DNA of 64,000 bases from positions 5,063,001 through 5,127,000 of the forward strand of contig NZ_CP116346.1 in the NCBI RefSeq assembly GCF_030254645.1, written 5' to 3'. The stretch is from Paucibacter sediminis (lineage in GTDB: Bacteria > Pseudomonadota > Gammaproteobacteria > Burkholderiales > Burkholderiaceae_C). Of the stretch, positions 40,956-50,736 are shown piece after piece; the stretch's first letter is position 1, and each line of letters opens with the position of its first letter. The translations under genes and the position numbers were made by a program. Below the pieces are notes generated by a model that searched no databases, was not told the origin of the DNA, and saw nothing but the letters and a program-made list of their open reading frames with translations.

Positions 40956-41723
40956 ATGAGCCGCACTCCCCCTGGCTTTCGCCTGAACGCTGCGACCGGC
41001 ATCCACCGCGGTGACCGCCTCTATCAACAAGATCAGGTCGAGATCATCAGCCACGGCCGCAGCAGCGGCTGCCTGCTGGCCGTGCTTGCCGACGGCATGG
41101 GCGGCAAGAGCGGTGGCCGCAAGGCCGCCGACCAGGTGGTGCTGACGGCCGAGCAGCTGTTCGAGCGCTTTGTTCCCGAGGAAGAGGATGCCGCCGAGCT
41201 GCTGCGCCAGATCGCCTCGGAAGCGCATCTGATGATCAAGCTGACCGCCATCTCGGCCGAGGAAGAGCCGCACAGCACGCTGGCGGCCTACCTGATCTGC
41301 CCGGACCGGCGCTGCTACTGGCTGCACACCGGCGACTCGCGCATCTACCATTTCCGCGGCCCGAACATGCTCAAGCGCAGCATGGACCAGTCCTATGTGC
41401 AGCGCCTGCTGGACGAGGGGCAGATCACCGAGGCCGAGGCGGCCGTGCACCCGCAGTCCAATCTGCTGACCGGCTGCCTGGGCACCGTCACCGATCCCGT
41501 GCCCACCGAGGATTTCATCGAGCGCCTGGAAGTGGGCGACAGCCTGATCTCCTGCAGCGACGGCCTCTGGCACTACTTCAACCCGCGCGAGCTTGGCACC
41601 GTGCTGCACAGCCTGCCGCCGCGCGAAGCCGCCGAGCTGCTGATCAGCAAGGCCCGCCAGCGCGCGCGTGGCGGTGGCGACAACCTCTCGCTCGCCATCG
41701 TGCGGGTGGAAGCGCTGGGCTGA
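40956..41723 (+). CDS. PP2C-family serine/threonine protein phosphatase
   Basis: Metal-dependent phosphatase of the PPM fold. The 255 residues have the metal motif LADGMGG (Asp-Gly-x-Gly-Gly), the core GDSRIYHFRG, the later metal motif SCSDGLW and the C-terminal GGGDNLSLAIV. All metal-binding aspartates expected for a bacterial Stp/PrpC-type enzyme are visible. No protein kinase or FHA gene lies nearby, so its target is unknown. It diverges from the YdcH-like gene with 50 bases between start codons. Confidence 0.9.
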   Translation: MSRTPPGFRLNAATGIHRGDRLYQQDQVEIISHGRSSGCLLAVLADGMGGKSGGRKAADQVVLTAEQLFERFVPEEEDAAELLRQIASEAHLMIKLTAISAEEEPHSTLAAYLICPDRRCYWLHTGDSRIYHFRGPNMLKRSMDQSYVQRLLDEGQITEAEAAVHPQSNLLTGCLGTVTDPVPTEDFIERLEVGDSLISCSDGLWHYFNPRELGTVLHSLPPREAAELLISKARQRARGGGDNLSLAIVRVEALG

Positions 41724-41729
41724 GGCGGC

Positions 41730-42338
41730 TCAGCGCCCGGTCGCGCTGGCCGGCATGGGCGGCAGCGCCGCAATCGCCGACGCGGCCGGCACCGGCAAGG
41801 GCGCACCCGAGGCCTTTTTCGCGGCGCGCTCGGCCACGCGCTTCTGCACCAGGGCCTGGTGGTCGCGCAGGCGCTGCTGTCTCAGCATGGCCTGCTCGCG
41901 CTGCTGTTGCGCCGCCTGCTCGGCCTGCGCATCGCGGGCCTTGAGCTGGCGCGCGTGCGTTTCCGGATTGGCGCGGGTGGGGCGCGGCGCCGAGGCAGGC
42001 GCCGAGGCCGGTTCGCTCTGGAAGCCCAACACCGCCTCGGTGCGTTTGCGCCCCTCCTCCGCGGCCGCCTCCTGCTGCTTGAGCAGGACGCGCTCGCGCT
42101 GTTCCTGCGCCTGCTGGGCACGCGCGGCCGCGGCCTCGCGCCGCTCGCGCTCCAGCAAGGGCTGCAGGGCCTGCTGGCGCCGCTGGCGCGCCGCGTCGCG
42201 GCAGGCCGTCACCGCAAAGCGCTCGGCACAGGCCTTCAGCTCGCTCTGGTATCTGGCCTCGATGGCCTCACGGCCGAGCTCGCCCTGGCTCCAGGCCAGG
42301 GACGGCAAGCACAGCAGGGCCAGCAACGTGCGCTTCAT
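41730..42338 (-). CDS. Secreted coiled-coil protein of unknown function
   Basis: Not recognised. The 202 residues start with a Sec signal (MKRTLLALLCLPSLAWSQG, cleavage after WSQ or nearby), then a long charged helix of Gln, Arg, Glu and Ala (about 25-180) with two cysteines early (KACAERFAVTACRDAARQ), and a Pro/Ala-rich end. The two Cys could form a disulfide in the periplasm. It overlaps the zapE stop in an ATGA, so its expression is coupled to zapE. It converges with the PP2C gene across six bases. Confidence 0.75.
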   Translation of the reverse strand: MKRTLLALLCLPSLAWSQGELGREAIEARYQSELKACAERFAVTACRDAARQRRQQALQPLLERERREAAAARAQQAQEQRERVLLKQQEAAAEEGRKRTEAVLGFQSEPASAPASAPRPTRANPETHARQLKARDAQAEQAAQQQREQAMLRQQRLRDHQALVQKRVAERAAKKASGAPLPVPAASAIAALPPMPASATGR

Positions 42339-43435
42339 GTCAGCGAAGTATCCACCTCGCGCCGCTCCAGCGAGAGGTATTCCTGCGACTGCATTTCCTG
42401 CAGGCGCGAGATGGTGCGCGGGAACTCATGCGCCAGCGGACCCTCGGTATAGAGCTGCTCCGGCGGCACGGCGGCCGAGATGATGAGCTTGCAGCGGCGG
42501 TCGTAGAGCACGTCCACCAGCCAGGTGAAGCGCCGCGCCTCGCTGGCCAGGCGCGGTGGCATCTCGGGCACATTGGCCAGGATCACGGTGTGGAACTGCG
42601 TCGCCAGCTCCAGGTAGTCGTTCTGCGAGCGCGGTCCGCCGCACAGCGTGCGGAAGTCGAACCACACCACGCCGCCGGCGCGCCGCACCGCGCGCAACTC
42701 GCGGTGCTCGATGTGCAGCAGCGGATCCTCGTCGCGCGCCTCGGCCAGCGATTCGAAGGCGCGGTTCAGCGCCGCGTCGGCCGACTCGTCGAGCGGGCAG
42801 TGGTAAAGCTCCACAAGCTCCAGCGAGCGCCGGCGGTAGTCGGTGCCGTTGTCGACATTGATGACCTCCAGCTTCTCCTTCAGCAGCGCGATCGCGGGCA
42901 GGATGCGGTCGCGGTGCAGGCCGTTGGGATAGAGGCCGTCGGGGTGGAAATTGGAGGTGGTGACGATGGAGACGCGGTGCTTGAACATCGAGTCCAGCAG
43001 GCGGTGCAGAATCATCGCGTCGGTGACGTCGGCCACGTGGAACTCGTCGAAGCAGATCAGGCGGAAGCGCTTGGCGATGCGCTTGCCCAGCTCCTCCAGC
43101 GGATCGGCGATGCCCTTCAGATCCTGCAGTTCGCGGTGCACCTCGCGCATGAACTCGTGGAAGTGCAGGCGGGTCTTGCGCGTCAGCGGCACGGCCTGGA
43201 AGAAGCAATCCATCAAGAAGCTCTTGCCCCGCCCCACCCCGCCGTACATATAGACGCCGCGCGGCAGCGGCGGCCGCACCAGCAACTTGGTGACGGCATT
43301 GCCGCGGCGCGCCTTGTAGTCGGCCCATTCGTCCTGGCAACGCTGCAGCGCCGCCACCGCGCGCAACTGCGCCGGGTCGGCGCTGTAGCCGCGCTCGCTC
43401 AGAGTCTGCTTGTAAAGCTCGGTGACCGAGGTCAT
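42335..43435 (-). CDS. zapE: Cell division ATPase ZapE (AFG1-like)
   Basis: AAA-type ATPase that associates with the Z-ring and is needed for division under stress in E. coli; related to mitochondrial AFG1. The 366-residue protein has Walker A GGVGRGKSFLMD, the Walker B region RLICFDEFHVADVTDAM and the family's C-terminal FDFRTLCGGPRSQNDYLEL. It lies downstream of lpd past a terminator, an arrangement common in betaproteobacteria (odhA-odhB-lpd-zapE). Confidence 0.95.
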   Translation of the reverse strand: MTSVTELYKQTLSERGYSADPAQLRAVAALQRCQDEWADYKARRGNAVTKLLVRPPLPRGVYMYGGVGRGKSFLMDCFFQAVPLTRKTRLHFHEFMREVHRELQDLKGIADPLEELGKRIAKRFRLICFDEFHVADVTDAMILHRLLDSMFKHRVSIVTTSNFHPDGLYPNGLHRDRILPAIALLKEKLEVINVDNGTDYRRRSLELVELYHCPLDESADAALNRAFESLAEARDEDPLLHIEHRELRAVRRAGGVVWFDFRTLCGGPRSQNDYLELATQFHTVILANVPEMPPRLASEARRFTWLVDVLYDRRCKLIISAAVPPEQLYTEGPLAHEFPRTISRLQEMQSQEYLSLERREVDTSLT

Positions 43436-43448
43436 TCAGATTCCCAAT

Positions 43449-43480
43449 GAAAAGGGGCGACCCGCGCCGCCCCCTTTTTC
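43449..43480 (-). terminator. Terminator of the sucA-odhB-lpd operon
   Basis: GC stem GGGGCG/CGCCCC extended by A/T pairs (AAAA...TTTT) located between the lpd stop and zapE. Read on the minus strand it ends in TTTTC. Some read-through to zapE is likely, as the gap is only 70 bases. Confidence 0.75.
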
Positions 43481-43505
43481 TTTCTTCTCTTGCTTCACGC
43501 AGGCA

Positions 43506-44927
43506 TCAGAAGTTGAGCGTGCGCTTGTCGATCGCGAGTGCCGCTTCCTTAGTCGCCTCGCTCAGGCTCGGGTGCGCATGGCAGATGCGCGCGATGTCCT
43601 CGGCCGAGGCCTTGAACTCCATCGCCACCACAGCTTCCGAGATCAGCTCGGAGGCGAAGGGGCCGATGATGTGCACGCCCAGGATCTCGTCGGTCTTGGC
43701 ATCAGCCAGGAACTTGACGAAGCCTTGCGTATCGCCCAGCGCGCGCGCACGGCCGTTGGCCAGGAAGGGGAACTGGCCGGCCTTGTAGGCCACGCCGTCC
43801 GCCTTCAGCTGCTGCTCGGTGCGGCCCACCCAGGCGATCTCGGGGCTGGTGTAGATGACCCAGGGGATGGTGTTGAAGTTGACGTGGCCATGCTGGCCGG
43901 CGATGCGCTCGGCCACCGCCACGCCTTCTTCCTCGGCCTTGTGCGCCAGCATCGGGCCACGCACCACGTCGCCGACCGCCCAGACATTCGGCAGGTTGGT
44001 CTTGCACTCGTCGTCCACCACGATGGCGCCGCGCTCGTCCAGCTTCAGGCCCACGGCCTCGGGGTTCAGACCGATGGTGTTGGGCACGCGGCCGATCGAG
44101 ACGATCAGCTTGTCCACTGCCAGGCTCTGCTCGGCGCCCTTGGCGTCGGTGTAGGCCACCGTCACACCGTCCTTGGCCGTCTTGACCTCGGTGATCTTCA
44201 CGCCCAGCTCGATCTTCAGGCCCTGCTTCTTGAACAGCTTGGCGGCCTCCTTGGCCACGGACTCGTCGACCGCGCCGAGGAAGGTCGGCAGACCTTCCAG
44301 CACGGTGACTTCCGCGCCCAGGCGGCGCCACACCGAACCCATTTCAAGGCCGATCACGCCGGAGCCGATCACGCCTAGCTTCTTGGGCACGGCCGGGATG
44401 CGCAGCGCGCCATCGTTGGAGAGGATGTTCTCCTCGTCGAACGGAGCGCCCGGCAATTGACGCGCATTCGAGCCGGTAGCCAGGATCACATGCTTGGCAA
44501 GAATCACTTCCTCGCCGGCCTTGACCTCATAGAGGCCATCCTTGGCCGCCACGAAGGAGCCACGGCCGTGGAAGAACGTGACCTTGTTCTTCTTGAACAG
44601 GTAGAGGATGCCGTCGTTGTTCTGCTTCACGACGGTGTCCTTGCGGCCGATCATCTTGGCGATGTCGATGCGCACGTTGTCCGCCGCGATGCCGTGGTCG
44701 GCAAAGTGGTGGTTGGCGTGCTCGAAATGCTCGCTGGACTGCAGCAGCGCCTTGGAGGGGATGCAGCCGACATTGGTGCAGGTGCCGCCGGGTGCCGGAC
44801 CGCCCTTGTCGTTCTTCCACTCGTCGATGCAGGCCGCATTGAAGCCCAGCTGGGCGGCGCGGATGGCGGCGATGTAGCCGCCGGGGCCGCCGCCGATGAC
44901 GACGACGTCGAATTGCTTGGTGCTCAT
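43506..44927 (-). CDS. lpd: Dihydrolipoamide dehydrogenase (E3)
   Basis: Flavoprotein reoxidising dihydrolipoamide and reducing NAD+ for the 2-oxoglutarate dehydrogenase complex. The 473 residues show the FAD fold [19 protein letters not shown], the redox disulfide [13 protein letters not shown], the NAD fold [16 protein letters not shown] and the C-terminal His-Glu pair in [13 protein letters not shown]. It is last in the operon, 19 bases after odhB, so it serves mainly that complex. Confidence 0.97.
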   Translation of the reverse strand: MSTKQFDVVVIGGGPGGYIAAIRAAQLGFNAACIDEWKNDKGGPAPGGTCTNVGCIPSKALLQSSEHFEHANHHFADHGIAADNVRIDIAKMIGRKDTVVKQNNDGILYLFKKNKVTFFHGRGSFVAAKDGLYEVKAGEEVILAKHVILATGSNARQLPGAPFDEENILSNDGALRIPAVPKKLGVIGSGVIGLEMGSVWRRLGAEVTVLEGLPTFLGAVDESVAKEAAKLFKKQGLKIELGVKITEVKTAKDGVTVAYTDAKGAEQSLAVDKLIVSIGRVPNTIGLNPEAVGLKLDERGAIVVDDECKTNLPNVWAVGDVVRGPMLAHKAEEEGVAVAERIAGQHGHVNFNTIPWVIYTSPEIAWVGRTEQQLKADGVAYKAGQFPFLANGRARALGDTQGFVKFLADAKTDEILGVHIIGPFASELISEAVVAMEFKASAEDIARICHAHPSLSEATKEAALAIDKRTLNF

Positions 44928-44946
44928 GTCTGTGCGCGTCCTTGGC

Positions 44947-46194
<1,248 letters not shown>

Positions 46195-46267
46195 GATGGT
46201 TCTTTCGATTCTGTGCAGCATCAGACGCGGCGCCCCGGCCGTCCGGCCATGGGGCGCGTGCGTTCAC

Positions 46268-49126
46268 TTACTTGGTCAGGATGAAGCCCTTGAGCTTGCC
46301 GAAGGCCTGGTCCAGCAGCGCCTTCTGCTGCTCCTGGTGCAGGTGGGCATAGCCCACGGCCGGTGAGGCCGAGGCGGGGCGGCCGGCGTAGCCGAGCTTC
46401 TGGCCATCCACCATGTTTTCGTGCACATAGTGCTGCACGAAGAACCAGGAGCCCTGGTTCTGCGGCTCGTCCTGGCACCACACGATCTCGCTCACGCCGG
46501 GGTACTTCTTCATCTCGGCGGCGAAGGCCTTGTGCGGGAAGGGATAGAGCTGCTCGACGCGGATGATGGCCACGTCGCTGGCCTTCTTCTCGGCACGCGC
46601 CTTCACCAGGTCGTAATAGACCTTGCCCGAGCAGGCGATCACGCGCTTGACCTTGTCCGCGGCAATCGTGGCATCGCGCTCACCGATCACGGTCTTGAAC
46701 TCACCCTTGGTGAATTCGGACAGCGGCGAGGTAGCGTCCTTGTTACGCAGCAGCGACTTGGGCGTCATGATGATGAGCGGCTTGCGGAACATGCGCAGCT
46801 GCTGGCGACGCAGCAGGTGGAAGATCTGCGAGGCCGAGGTCGGCTGCACCACCTGCATATTGTTGTCGGCAGCCAGCTGCATGAAGCGCTCCAGGCGCGC
46901 CGAGCTGTGCTCGGGGCCCTGGCCCTCGTAGCCGTGCGGCAGCATCAGGGTCAGGCCGTTGGAGCGGCCCCACTTCACTTCGCCGGAGGCGATGAACTGG
47001 TCGATCACCACCTGCGCGCCGTTGACGAAGTCGCCGAACTGGGCTTCCCAGATCGTCAGCGTCACCGGATCGGCCGAGGCGTAGCCGTACTCGAAGCCCA
47101 GCACGGCCTCTTCCGACAGCAGCGAGTCGATCACGACGAAGGGCGCCTGGCCCTCGGCCACGTTCTGCAGCGGCACATAGGTGCCGATGTCCCACTTCTC
47201 GCGGTTCTGGTCGTGCAGCACGGCATGGCGGTGCACGAAGGTGCCGCGGCCGCAGTCCTCGCCCGACAGGCGCACCGGATAGCCCGAAGCCACCAGCGAG
47301 GCGAAGGCCATGTGCTCGCCCATGCCCCAGTCCACATTGATCTCGCCACGGCCCATCGCGGCGCGGTCGGCGATGACCTTCTCCACCAACGGGTGCACCT
47401 TGAAGGTGTTGGGGACGGTGGTGATCTTCTCGGCCAGGCGCTTGAACTCGGCCACCGGCAGCGCGGTGTCGCAGGAGTCGGTCCACTTCTTGCCGAGGTA
47501 GGGCGACCAGTCGGTGGCGTACTTGCTCTTGAAGTTGGTCAGCACCGGATCGATGGTGTGACGGCCCTCGTCCATGGCGGCGCGGAAGGCCTTGGACATA
47601 TTGTCCGGGCCATCGGCGGGCAGCACGCCCTGGGCGATCAGCTTGTCGCCATAGAGCTTGCGGGTGCCCGGATGCTGGGCGATCTTCTTGTACATCAGCG
47701 GCTGGGTCAGCGCCGGCGTGTCCTGCTCGTTGTGGCCCAGCTTGCGGAAGCAGATGATGTCGACCACCACGTCCTTCTTGAACTGCTGGCGGTATTCCAG
47801 CGCCAGCTGGGTGCACAGCACCACGGCTTCCGGATCATCGCCATTCACGTGCAGCACCGGCGCCTCGATCATCTTGACGACGTCGGAGCAGTACAGCGTG
47901 GAACGGGTGTCGCGCGGGTCGCTGGTGGTGAAGCCGATCTGGTTGTTGATGACCAGATGCACCGTGCCGCCGGTGTAGTAGCCGCGGGTCTGGGCCAGCG
48001 CCAGCGTTTCCATCACCACGCCCTGGCCGGCAAAGGCGGCGTCGCCATGCACCAGCACGGGCAGCACTTGCGCGCCTTCCTTGTCGCCGCGGCGGTCCAT
48101 GCGGGCCTTCACCGAACCTTCGACCACCGGATTCACGATTTCCAGGTGCGAGGGGTTGAAGGCGAGCGAGAGGTGCACCGGGCCGCCGGGGCTGGTGACG
48201 TCGCTGGAAAAGCCCTGGTGGTACTTGACGTCACCGGCGGGCAGATCTTCGGGGGCCTTGTGCTCGAACTCGGCGAACAGGTCCTTGGGCATCTTGCCCA
48301 GCGTGTTCACCAGCACGTTCAGGCGGCCGCGGTGGGCCATGCCGATGACGATCTCCTGCACCCCCTTTTCGCCGCCGCGCTGCACCAGTTCGTCCATCGA
48401 GGCGATGAAGCTCTCGCCACCTTCCAGCGAGAAGCGCTTCTGGCCCACGTACTTGGTGTGGAGGTAGCGCTCCAGGCCTTCGGCCGCGGTCAGGCGATCG
48501 AGGATGTGCTTCTTCTTCTCGGGCGTGAAGCTGGGCTTGGAGCGGATCGATTCCAACCGCTCCTGCCACCAGCGCTTCTCGGCCGGATCGGTGATGTGCA
48601 TGTACTCGGCACCGACCGAGCCGCAATAGGTCTCGCGCAAGGCCTGCACGATCTCGCGCAGGGTCATGCTCTCGGCCTTGGAGAAATAGGTGTTCGTGGC
48701 GCTGAACGAGATGTCCATATCGGACTCGGTCAGGTCGTAGAACGAGGGTTCCAGCTCCGGGATGCGCGGGCGCTCGGTGCGCTGCAGCGGATCCAGGTCG
48801 GCCCAGCGCGAGCCCAGGAAGCGGTAGGCGGCAATCAGCGACTGCACATGCACCTGCTTGCGGGCCACGGCGAGGTCGCTGCTGGAGGCCTTGTTGCCGA
48901 AGGCATTGGCCTTGGCACGCTGGGCAAAGGATTCGATCACGGGCGCATGGGCCACGTCGCGTGCGTCGCTGCCATCGGTGGCAGGCACATGCTGGAGGGC
49001 GTCGAAGTAGGCGCGCCAGTTGTCAGGCACGGAGCCCGGGTTGTCGAGGTAGGCCTCGTACATCTCTTCGACGTAGGGCGCATTGCCCCCGAACAGGTAC
49101 GAATTCGACCTGTATTGCTGCATCAT
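46268..49126 (-). CDS. sucA: 2-oxoglutarate dehydrogenase E1
   Basis: Thiamine-diphosphate decarboxylase of the citric acid cycle complex. About 952 residues, starting MMQQYRSNSYLFGGNAPYVE, with the conserved IGMAHRGRLNVL, HGDAAFAGQGVVMETL, VINNQIGFTTSDP and transketolase-like C-terminal block. ATG at 49126 has the ribosome site AAAGGTGA; a GTG three codons earlier is possible. First gene of the sucA-odhB-lpd operon. Length and motifs are normal. Confidence 0.97.
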   Translation of the reverse strand: MMQQYRSNSYLFGGNAPYVEEMYEAYLDNPGSVPDNWRAYFDALQHVPATDGSDARDVAHAPVIESFAQRAKANAFGNKASSSDLAVARKQVHVQSLIAAYRFLGSRWADLDPLQRTERPRIPELEPSFYDLTESDMDISFSATNTYFSKAESMTLREIVQALRETYCGSVGAEYMHITDPAEKRWWQERLESIRSKPSFTPEKKKHILDRLTAAEGLERYLHTKYVGQKRFSLEGGESFIASMDELVQRGGEKGVQEIVIGMAHRGRLNVLVNTLGKMPKDLFAEFEHKAPEDLPAGDVKYHQGFSSDVTSPGGPVHLSLAFNPSHLEIVNPVVEGSVKARMDRRGDKEGAQVLPVLVHGDAAFAGQGVVMETLALAQTRGYYTGGTVHLVINNQIGFTTSDPRDTRSTLYCSDVVKMIEAPVLHVNGDDPEAVVLCTQLALEYRQQFKKDVVVDIICFRKLGHNEQDTPALTQPLMYKKIAQHPGTRKLYGDKLIAQGVLPADGPDNMSKAFRAAMDEGRHTIDPVLTNFKSKYATDWSPYLGKKWTDSCDTALPVAEFKRLAEKITTVPNTFKVHPLVEKVIADRAAMGRGEINVDWGMGEHMAFASLVASGYPVRLSGEDCGRGTFVHRHAVLHDQNREKWDIGTYVPLQNVAEGQAPFVVIDSLLSEEAVLGFEYGYASADPVTLTIWEAQFGDFVNGAQVVIDQFIASGEVKWGRSNGLTLMLPHGYEGQGPEHSSARLERFMQLAADNNMQVVQPTSASQIFHLLRRQQLRMFRKPLIIMTPKSLLRNKDATSPLSEFTKGEFKTVIGERDATIAADKVKRVIACSGKVYYDLVKARAEKKASDVAIIRVEQLYPFPHKAFAAEMKKYPGVSEIVWCQDEPQNQGSWFFVQHYVHENMVDGQKLGYAGRPASASPAVGYAHLHQEQQKALLDQAFGKLKGFILTK

Positions 49127-49270
49127 TTCGCTCACCTTTCACCCCGGTATCCAGGACGTTGGCTGGTTAACAAACCTTCCGCGACACGGCTCGACCGGTT
49201 GGCGGATTGCGACCCGCCTTCACTGTTGCCAGAAAAGGGGACGGGAAGGACCTCAAGTCTCAAGGGTCGG

Positions 49271-49299
49271 ACTGTAGCACTCCTGTCATACCCGACCAA
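49271..49299 (-). promoter_or_regulatory. Candidate promoter of the sucA operon
   Basis: On the minus strand TTGGTC (49294-49299), 17 bases and TACAGT (49271-49276), about 145 bases before sucA. The leader would be about 135 bases. The rest of the 327-base intergenic region shows no gene. Confidence 0.4.
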
Positions 49300-49453
49300 A
49301 GCACAAATTGGCAGACTGGCCAAGCTGTCGGGTATCCGCACTTTCCCGCAGCCGGCCCGCCATCGGGCTCAAATTTCTTACGCGTTGGTAAACTTCCGCC
49401 CGCGCCAGCCCCGCGATTGAATGGCTGCGCGACGGGACAGATCAGGAGATCCC

Positions 49454-50296
49454 ATGCAAGTTCGAGTCGTCGATTACCGTGCCGCGGATGCGGCCGAGCA
49501 ATTCACCCGCTCCCTGCACGAAACCGGCTTCGGTGTGCTGGTCAACCACCCGATACCGCAGGCCCTGGTGGAGAAGATCTACGCCGACTGGCTAGCCTTC
49601 TTCAACGGCGAGGATAAGCATGGCTTCGCGTTCTCCAAGGAGACCCAGGACGGCTACTTCTCCACCGCCATCTCCGAGACCGCCAAGGGCGCGACGCAGA
49701 AGGACATCAAGGAGTACTTCCACATCTATCCCTGGGGCCGCATTCCCGAGCGCCTGCGCGCCGATGCGATGCGCTACTACGAGGTGGCGAACGGCCTGGC
49801 GGCCGAGCTGCTGTCCTGGGTCGAGCGCCACACGCCGCCGGAGATCGCCAAGAGCTACAGCGAGCCGCTCTCCAACATGATCAAGGACAGCACCCACACC
49901 CTGCTGCGCGTGCTGCGCTACCCACCCCTCACCGGCCAGGAGCCCGCCGGCTCGCTGCGCGCCGCGGCCCATGGCGACATCAATCTGCTGACCATCCTGC
50001 CGGCCGCCAACGAGCCCGGCCTGCAGGTGCAGGACATGAGCGGCAACTGGGTGGACGTGCCCTGCGATTTCGGCATGCTCATCATCAACATCGGCGACAT
50101 GCTGCAGGAGGCCTCGCAGGGCTATTACCCCTCCACCCAGCATCGCGTGGTCAACCCCACGGGCGAAGGCGCCACCAAGAGCCGTGTCTCGCTGCCGCTG
50201 TTCCTGCACCCGCGCAACGACGTGGTGCTGTCGGAGCGCTACACCGCGCATAGCTATCTGGAGGAGCGGCTGCGCGAGTTGGGTGTCAAGACCTGA
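49454..50296 (+). CDS. 2-oxoglutarate/Fe(II)-dependent oxygenase, isopenicillin-N-synthase-like
   Basis: Non-heme iron oxygenase of the IPNS/2OG family. The 280 residues have the iron ligands in AAAHGDINLLT (HxD) and STQHRVVNP (distal His), and the 2-oxoglutarate carboxylate-binding R-x-S in SRVSLPLF. The N-terminal DIOX-type segment starts VRVVDYRAADAAEQF. The substrate cannot be predicted. ATG at 49454 has a strong AGGAG ribosome site six bases away. The stop codon TGA lies within a copy of the dispersed 14-mer. Confidence 0.88.
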   Translation: MQVRVVDYRAADAAEQFTRSLHETGFGVLVNHPIPQALVEKIYADWLAFFNGEDKHGFAFSKETQDGYFSTAISETAKGATQKDIKEYFHIYPWGRIPERLRADAMRYYEVANGLAAELLSWVERHTPPEIAKSYSEPLSNMIKDSTHTLLRVLRYPPLTGQEPAGSLRAAAHGDINLLTILPAANEPGLQVQDMSGNWVDVPCDFGMLIINIGDMLQEASQGYYPSTQHRVVNPTGEGATKSRVSLPLFLHPRNDVVLSERYTAHSYLEERLRELGVKT

Positions 50297-50300
50297 CCCC
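50287..50300 (+). repeat. Dispersed 14-mer CAAGACCTGACCCC
   Basis: Exact copy that includes the last codons and stop (AAG ACC TGA) of the oxygenase gene. Other exact or C/T-variant copies are at 17508, 40594 and 54551; weaker ones at 9085, 13693 and 30341. Confidence 0.55.
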
Positions 50301-50308
50301 AGGCTACC

Positions 50309-50677
50309 TTGAGCGACGTGCAGCATCGCATCATCCACATCGAAGCCGCCGCGCCGCCCAAGCCGGCGCTGGGTGAACCCTGCAACGGCTGCGGCATCTG
50401 CTGCCTGGCCGAGCCCTGCCCCGTGGGCGTGCTGGTGAGCCGGCGCCGCCACGGGGCCTGCAAGGCGCTGCAATGGTCCGCTGCGCTCAAGCAATACCGC
50501 TGCGGCATGCTGGAGGCCCCGCTCGCGCAGCTGGGCCTGGCCCGGTTTCCGAGCGGGCGCCCGCGCCGCCTGCTCGAGCGCGGCCTGCGCGCCTGGTGCC
50601 GCCGCATGATCGCCGCCGGCATCGGCTGCGACGCCGAGATCGAGCCCGCGGGGCCCGAGCACCCGGGCAAGCCATAG
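50309..50677 (+). CDS. Small Cys-cluster protein, YkgJ-like
   Basis: 122-residue protein whose N-terminal part has CNGCGICCLAEPCPVG, a CxxCxxCC...C cluster like the zinc/iron-chelating YkgJ (UPF0153) family, followed by further Cys residues (GACKALQ, YRCGML, AWCRR, IGCDAE). This suggests a metal site, but the function is unknown. Start is a TTG at 50309 (or GTG at 50318), 12 bases after the oxygenase stop, so it may be co-transcribed with that iron enzyme. Confidence 0.7.
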   Translation: MSDVQHRIIHIEAAAPPKPALGEPCNGCGICCLAEPCPVGVLVSRRRHGACKALQWSAALKQYRCGMLEAPLAQLGLARFPSGRPRRLLERGLRAWCRRMIAAGIGCDAEIEPAGPEHPGKP

Positions 50678-50736
50678 GTAGGCGGCCAGCGGCCCGCCGC
50701 TAGCATGGGTCGCACCGCCACCCCGGAGCAACCCAC

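Noticed and set aside
49136-49453. Small gene in the sucA-oxygenase spacer
   Set aside because: Short open frames exist on both strands, but none has a ribosome site plus plausible protein composition; the stretch is better explained as promoter and leader.
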